Shown one piece after another: positions 59,058 to 64,000 of a stretch of 64,000 nt of DNA. The stretch comes from Podocnemis expansa. Lineage: Eukaryota > Chordata > Testudines > Podocnemididae. Made by a program: the position numbers and the translations under genes. The first letter of the stretch is position 1. Every line of letters starts with the position of its first letter. The notes under the pieces are model-generated. The model was not told the origin of the DNA and did no database searches. It saw only the letters and a list, made by a program, of their open reading frames with translations. The DNA is taken from contig ML682059.1 in assembly GCA_007922195.1 (NCBI GenBank), positions 17,560,069-17,624,068 of the forward strand, in the 5' to 3' direction.

Positions 59058-60762
59058 CAAGGAGTAAGGAGAAATTTTTAATGATCTACATGGTTTGAAG
59101 TCACTTGATAGCTACTGTCTAGTCAGAGAACATTCCAAACCCTTGAGTGGCATATGGCACTGCTGTTTCTTCTTTTTGAGGCCAAGATATCTGTCTTGAG
59201 AGTCACCAGACTAGTTTGTGGCTTGGCTGGGGCCTAGCACAGGAGTATAACTTCTCATCTTTAATCCAGCTCTATTGACTGTCATTGAACTCCCTGTCTC
59301 TATCCATCTTCAGTGACACTGAACCCTAGAAAGATCTCAAACCCCTTAAAGTTCACTGAACCCCAATATTCATAGAGACCTCTACAGCCCTGCTAATTAT
59401 TACTGCATGCTCCAACCTGAGAGATTCACACCCCACTGAATGTGGGAAGACAGACTATAAGATCACAATGTACCTTATGGCTTTGGAATCTATGGATTGG
59501 TTAAATCTGACCCTGACTCATCATCAGCTTTGGAGAGGCTCCATCCCCACTGAATCTGTCTGTATCACTAGCCCTGTATTCTCCAAAAGACTCACTAGGT
59601 CTGAGGGAGCCTTCAGTCACACTGAATGTCCCCATCTTCACAAAGACCCTCCACTATTTGAATCTCACTATATACAAACCCTCTATACCCTGAACCCCAC
59701 TGAATCCTACTGCACCCTCAGATTGCTGTCTCAGAGAGGCCCCACAACCTCACTGAATCTCACAGCACTGCTACAAACTTAGAATTTTTTTGTAATAATT
59801 TGTAAGAGGCCTGATACCTCCTTTAAAAACTATACAAGAAAATATGAATAGCTTCATGAACTAAAAATTGAATGTGGGCAATGCGTGTGTGTGTGTGTGT
59901 GTGCGTGCGTGCACGCGCGTCCACATGTGTTATCTGTATGCACTTTATTTTATTTTATTTTGGAAGAGAGAGAGAGAGTGCTAGTTGAAAGAGGCTTGGA
60001 ATTGTGAGCAAAGAAACTGTTGTCTGATACCTACTTTGTCTAGGGAAACAGAACTTTGTAATTTCTTTTAAATAGAAAGATCAAACAAAAGTAAATACCT
60101 GACTCTATCAATTTCTTTTCTAATGAAGACTACATGCAAGACACCAAACATTGGCTAGCCACTTGGGTCAAATGAGGTACAGTATGTTTGAAAGTCCCTG
60201 TAAAAAAAGAAAATACTTTATTTTCTTTGGATATTCTTTGCTGATGCTAACTGGATTAGCCACATGGAATGGCTTTCATTTACCAATGAACAATAGCAAT
60301 TGCCTATAAGATATATGGAAAGCCTATATCCTAATAATATTACTAATGCAAATCTGCTGCTGAAGTGTATGGAAGTTTTTCTTGAGAAAGGGTAACAGAA
60401 TTTGACCCAGTATCGCTGAGACTATGTCATTCATTTCCCTGGTGCTACATGAAACAGATTGGAACATTCCCCAAAGTCTTATGTGCCAGTATGATTGAAC
60501 CTAAAGACCAGGCTTCTAAATATTTCAACATCCCCAGTTCTTCCTATACCAACCAGTTTCTTTTTTTTTCCATTCCTTGTCTTTATTCAGAGCTCAAGGT
60601 TATCAACAAGGAGAGGGAGTGGCTGCTCTGTCTATACACCTTGCAAAGTTCATGAATGCTTTTTCTGATTTTCACACCCATTATTTTCACACATGATTAG
60701 CATCCAATAGGAAACCATTATCAAGAAAACTAGCCATGTCTTCTCTTGCTTTTATAGCTTGG

Positions 60763-60793
<31 letters not shown>

Positions 60794-61160
60794 AAACTGT
60801 AAACCAACAGTCTGGACAGATTAGTGCATTACAGTTACACTGGATTAAAAAGGAAGAAAGAGAATCAATATTACCTCTTTAGTGTCAGAATGTGTAAATT
60901 GCACAGTCCATCCTTTTCAGCTTGTATAAAGTTACAAAACATTTTCAGTATCAGGTTTCCAGTCATTTCCTTTAGGTTTGCACTGTGGAGCAAAAAAGTA
61001 GTCACAAAAAACTTCAAAGACAATGGCTTCAGAGTTATTTATATTATTTATCTTGGACGAAAATGCATTGCATCTGGCCATACAAGTGCTATTCCTTTGG
61101 TTTTTTATCATTTTGAAATCCCTGCTTTTCAGCAGGGGCAACTACCATTTTGTGAGACAG
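58066..61160. other. Unassigned AT-rich sequence with microsatellites
   Basis: (GT)n tracts lie at 59017-59054, 59883-59920 (with GC dinucleotides mixed in) and 60763-60790. No gene is supported. The 104-codon frame at 59468-59782 is Ser/Thr/Leu-rich without motifs, and 60824-61168 lacks splice context. Confidence 0.4.
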
Positions 61161-61168
61161 CATATTGA

Positions 61169-62952
61169 CAGAGGTGGCCAAACTTATGAAACTCAAGAGC
61201 TGCACAAGTCAATTATTAAGCCTTCGAGAGCCGCACTGAGGCATATAACCACATACTTTCACCTATTCCAAAATTACTAAGCTTAAAATTTATTGCACAC
61301 TTTAATTTTATCTTAAAAACAGGGCAAATGGTGATCCTAATAATGTCAGATTCTAATAGTTACTTAAGGTTGCCATGAAAACTAAGCCTATACAGTAAAA
61401 ACTTAGCTGTCGCTGGATGTAGAATACTGCAGGCTAGTGGCAAGTTGTTTAAAATCTGGGCAGTAACTTGTCAGTGCAGTACGTAAAAGCTCTCACAGAT
61501 GCTGATCTCTAAGTATTGCACAATGTTTTGATTTAACAGATTTCATTGTGGAATACAATGCTTCACAGCAGGAAGTTGTGCTAAAAATTGAAAGTAATCT
61601 ACATTCAGTTTTAAAATTTCTCCTTTGTATTTTCATTTCTTAGTATTCCATGTCATGTTTAGGACTAGTGAAACACAATTTTAACAAAGGAGTAAGCTGT
61701 ATTAACGCCTATGAGAAAATCTAAACATAACACAGCTTCCGTGACCATGCCGCGCTTCTCCCCTGCCCCTGTTGCTGCATCCCTGCCATCTCTTATCATG
61801 CTGCTGTTTCTCTGCTGTCCCTGGCCATTGCTTACTTCCCCTGATGTCTACCACCATGCTTCCCTTCCCTGCAATGTTCCCTGTAAGATGATTACACAGC
61901 TTAGCAACTTTTGGATGAAGCTGAGCAAGTTCCCTCCCAGTTCCCTGACCTGGTGCCAGGCCCCTGCTGATCAGCTCCCCTGGTGCATCCATAACTTGCT
62001 CAGCTGCATCATCAGCTCAGAAGGAACATTGCTCCTGTCTCCCATGACAACTCAGCTGGCCTGGGAAACACTTTCCTACTCCATACATGGCCCAACACTT
62101 GTCTTTCAAAACAGACTTGGTTTTATGGAACAGGATTCTTCATAAAATAATTCTGAGGGGGGAGGATGCTATGGAAAACAGCTCATCCCTAGTCCCAGTT
62201 CAGAGCTCGAACCACAGGTTTCTATAGAATTGGCAAGAAGGAGTAGGATTCTTCATTGGCTTATTCCTTGTCCCTCTGGTACAATGGAAGACTTTTAAAC
62301 TTGTTTTCCTGACAACCATACATGTAAAGGGAGTGCATGAGGTGCCCCTAAGTTTGTAGAGTGCTGTGCACAGGACTGAGGATGCCATGGCATGTGGTAT
62401 AAGGTAAATACAAAACAAACAAATAAAAAGCCCACCCACACCAACCAGACCAAAGGAAAAAAAAACCACAAAGTACACAAAAATAAATAAAGCAAAGCAA
62501 AATAAAATCCACACTGAAATCTATGAAACAAAATAACTAACGATAATTTGTTAGTCTTTAAATCCTTAACAGCTTGTCTCCTCCCTGATCCCCCCAGTCG
62601 CCTCCCCCATTGCCTCCATTCCCTGTTCTGACACCCACCCCCCATTGCTTCTCTGAGATGCTAGCTGCTCCTTCCCCACCCTCCTCTGAGCTGGGGGTGC
62701 TGCTCCTTCCTCCTCCACCCTTATCTGAGCTACCAGCTCCTGCTTGCTGCTCCGTGTCCCCAGTCCTCCTGCGAGCCCATAGCTGCTGGCTTGCTCCTCC
62801 TCCCCACCCCTCCTCTGAGCTGCTGGCTGCAGAGCTACTTGACAAGCCGGAGATTTTAACTCCCCCAGCCTGAAGCAGCTCCCTGCTGGCAAGCCACACT
62901 TTTTCTTTGAAGAGCTGCATGCGGCTTGCGAGCCACAGTTTGGCCAAGCCTG
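61169..62952 (-). mobile_element. hAT element with transposase remnant (1.78 kb)
   Basis: The termini CAGAGGTGGCCAAACTTATG and CACAGTTTGGCCAAGCCTG are inverted repeats. The flanks GCATATTGA and GCATATTA form an 8-9-bp duplication with a small difference. The left 300 bp matches the 436-bp element at 57594. A transposase C-terminal remnant is on the minus strand at 61428-61601. The right part (62570-62870) is GC-rich and non-coding, and 62540-62572 includes a Penelope tail scrap. Confidence 0.8.
61428..61601 (-). pseudogene. hAT transposase C-terminal dimerisation region
   Basis: The minus strand reads RLLSIFSTTSCCEALYSTMK, then SVKSKHCAILRDQHL, a stop, and ELLRTALTSYCPDFKQLATS. This has the pattern of the hAT C-terminal dimerisation domain (a Cys-Glu before a Phe/Tyr-Ser-x-hydrophobic-Lys, then KSKHR-like, then a LLR block). 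In hAT transposases this region mediates dimer formation. Only about 58 codons survive, with one internal stop. The DDE-type catalytic and BED zinc-finger parts are not visible. Since the element has both termini and this fragment, it is a decayed relative of the autonomous parent of the 185-bp and 436-bp hATs in this window. Confidence 0.65.
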
Positions 62953-62960
62953 GCATATTA

Positions 62961-64000
62961 CAAAGAAGATGTATTGTCTTTCCTCGTGGAGAGTTTACTT
63001 TTGTTCTTTCTTATTATGTTTTTTCTTTTAATTTAAAACAAAAAGCATTCAGGATTCTGGTGAAGAGGCTGGGATTATAAATAATTAAGAGTATAACAAG
63101 TAAACGAGTATTGAAGAGAAGTCTTCTGTTTAAAATATAGAAATTGTAAAATAGCTGTTTATTGAAATCTAGAATGATTTCAATGTAATGGGGGGGAAAA
63201 AGAATTTGTGGCATATGTTGGCACATGGTCAAGTATTTTGGTAGAAATGCTACCAAAGGCGGAAAGAAGATATAATTAGTTGCCCTAATGCTGGTGGGAA
63301 TAATGACATTTGTAGCGCTTACTGAGTTCTAGTCTGTGATGCCATTATTCATGTTGAATAGTACTTTTCACAGTAAGTAGTGTCACTGAATTCAGTGTGA
63401 GCAAGTGTATCTCAATCAACCACACATTTAGGCTTGCCACATAAACTAAGCTAGGTGATATATAAGAAATTATTATAAAGAATCACACATTGAAAACAAC
63501 TTTAGAACCTCAAGATTAATTTAATCTAGGACTTTTTTGTGTGAATTTGCAATATGTGAGAGGCAGCATTTGGAACATGCTAGACAAATACAGATTGTTC
63601 TGGACCTTGAAAGTTTTAATGAAGGTGTAAAATTACACAGAATTTTGATTTGTTGTCATATAGAATTGTATCTGACCGGCAGTCAGTGTCAGTGTTATCA
63701 ATAGGGTCACAGATGAGTATATTATTAAAATCTATTAATCTCAATCACAATCTGCTGACTGTGTTGGAACTTCTATCTATTCTTAATCACCTAGTACATC
63801 TACAATGAAAGGTGCCAATTCCACAAACAAAGGCTTCACAATTGGCTTTGAAAATGGCATTAGACATTGGTAGAGTATTTTTTTTCAAGAATTGTTGCAG
63901 TACAAAGTCTGTGCCTTGGAGCACAGAGAAAATATTTCTTATGTCAAAATTACCACTATCTTTTGCCCTGAATACTGGCTTTCTTCATTGGCATAGGCTG
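62961..64000. other. Unassigned AT-rich sequence
   Basis: No gene, RNA gene or classifiable repeat recognised. Confidence 0.35.

Noticed and set aside
59468..59782. 104-codon plus frame
   Set aside because: Low-complexity Thr/Leu/Ser composition from CACTGAATC-type repeats; no motif.
62200..62956. Minus frames of 104-132 codons, one with a hydrophobic stretch
   Set aside because: They lie inside the hAT element's non-coding right part; the hydrophobic stretch comes from A/T-rich simple sequence.
1..64000. tRNA, rRNA or snRNA genes
   Set aside because: No stretch with tRNA A/B boxes and cloverleaf, and no recognisable rRNA or snRNA sequence, was found by eye; a covariance-model scan would be decisive.

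Overview
This is vertebrate (amniote) nuclear DNA, almost certainly reptilian and most like a turtle. The evidence is the mix of dispersed repeats: CR1-type LINE 3' ends, Penelope-like elements with a GIY-YIG endonuclease, a DIRS-type tyrosine-recombinase retrotransposon, hAT elements with 8-bp target duplications, and abundant short inverted-repeat elements with GGGTATGTCTAC-like ends. The species is an inference from repeat content. No complete host gene is visible. The window reads as AT-rich, CpG-poor intergenic or intronic DNA with one weak candidate exon near 13.1 kb (minus strand). Nearly all protein-like reading belongs to decayed mobile elements.

Layout. 0-2.8 kb: short inverted-repeat elements and Penelope tails, one nested in another, then a hAT element. 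2.8-8.4 kb: mostly unassigned, with a second hAT near 6.2 kb. 8.4-11.4 kb: a CR1 scrap, a GC-rich minisatellite, a MITE end and LTR-like segments. 13-20 kb: the candidate exon, a MITE, a MITE holding a 400-N gap, a hAT, and an unclassified coding-like repeat. 20.7 kb: a 30-bp-arm hairpin. 21.2-26.4 kb: a dense Penelope cluster containing palindromic tails, tandem copies and an opposed pair, with a 1.65-kb MITE (carrying its own minisatellite and Penelope insert) inside one copy. 26-40 kb: mainly unassigned, with CR1 3' ends, a hAT, two adjoining MITEs and Penelope scraps.

40.5-46.9 kb holds the centrepiece, a DIRS retrotransposon with both ends. It has ~185-bp inverted terminal repeats, a 19-nt internal stretch exactly complementary to the left end, and frame-broken gag-like, RT, RNase H and tyrosine recombinase regions. 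A ~0.8-kb LTR-like sequence interrupts it between RT and RNase H. 49-58 kb is CR1 territory; two of its CR1 copies are interrupted by a MITE, a Penelope tail and a hAT. 61.2-63.0 kb is a longer hAT that retains the dimerisation end of a transposase.

The nesting gives a relative age order: CR1 and Penelope copies are hosts, and MITEs and hATs are later arrivals, with Penelope still active after at least one MITE landed. The features most worth follow-up are the palindrome-tiled MITE superfamily, the hammerhead-like cores in Penelope tails, the recurrent inverted Penelope dimers, the 20.7-kb hairpin and the unclassified coding repeat shared by 19 kb and 51 kb.
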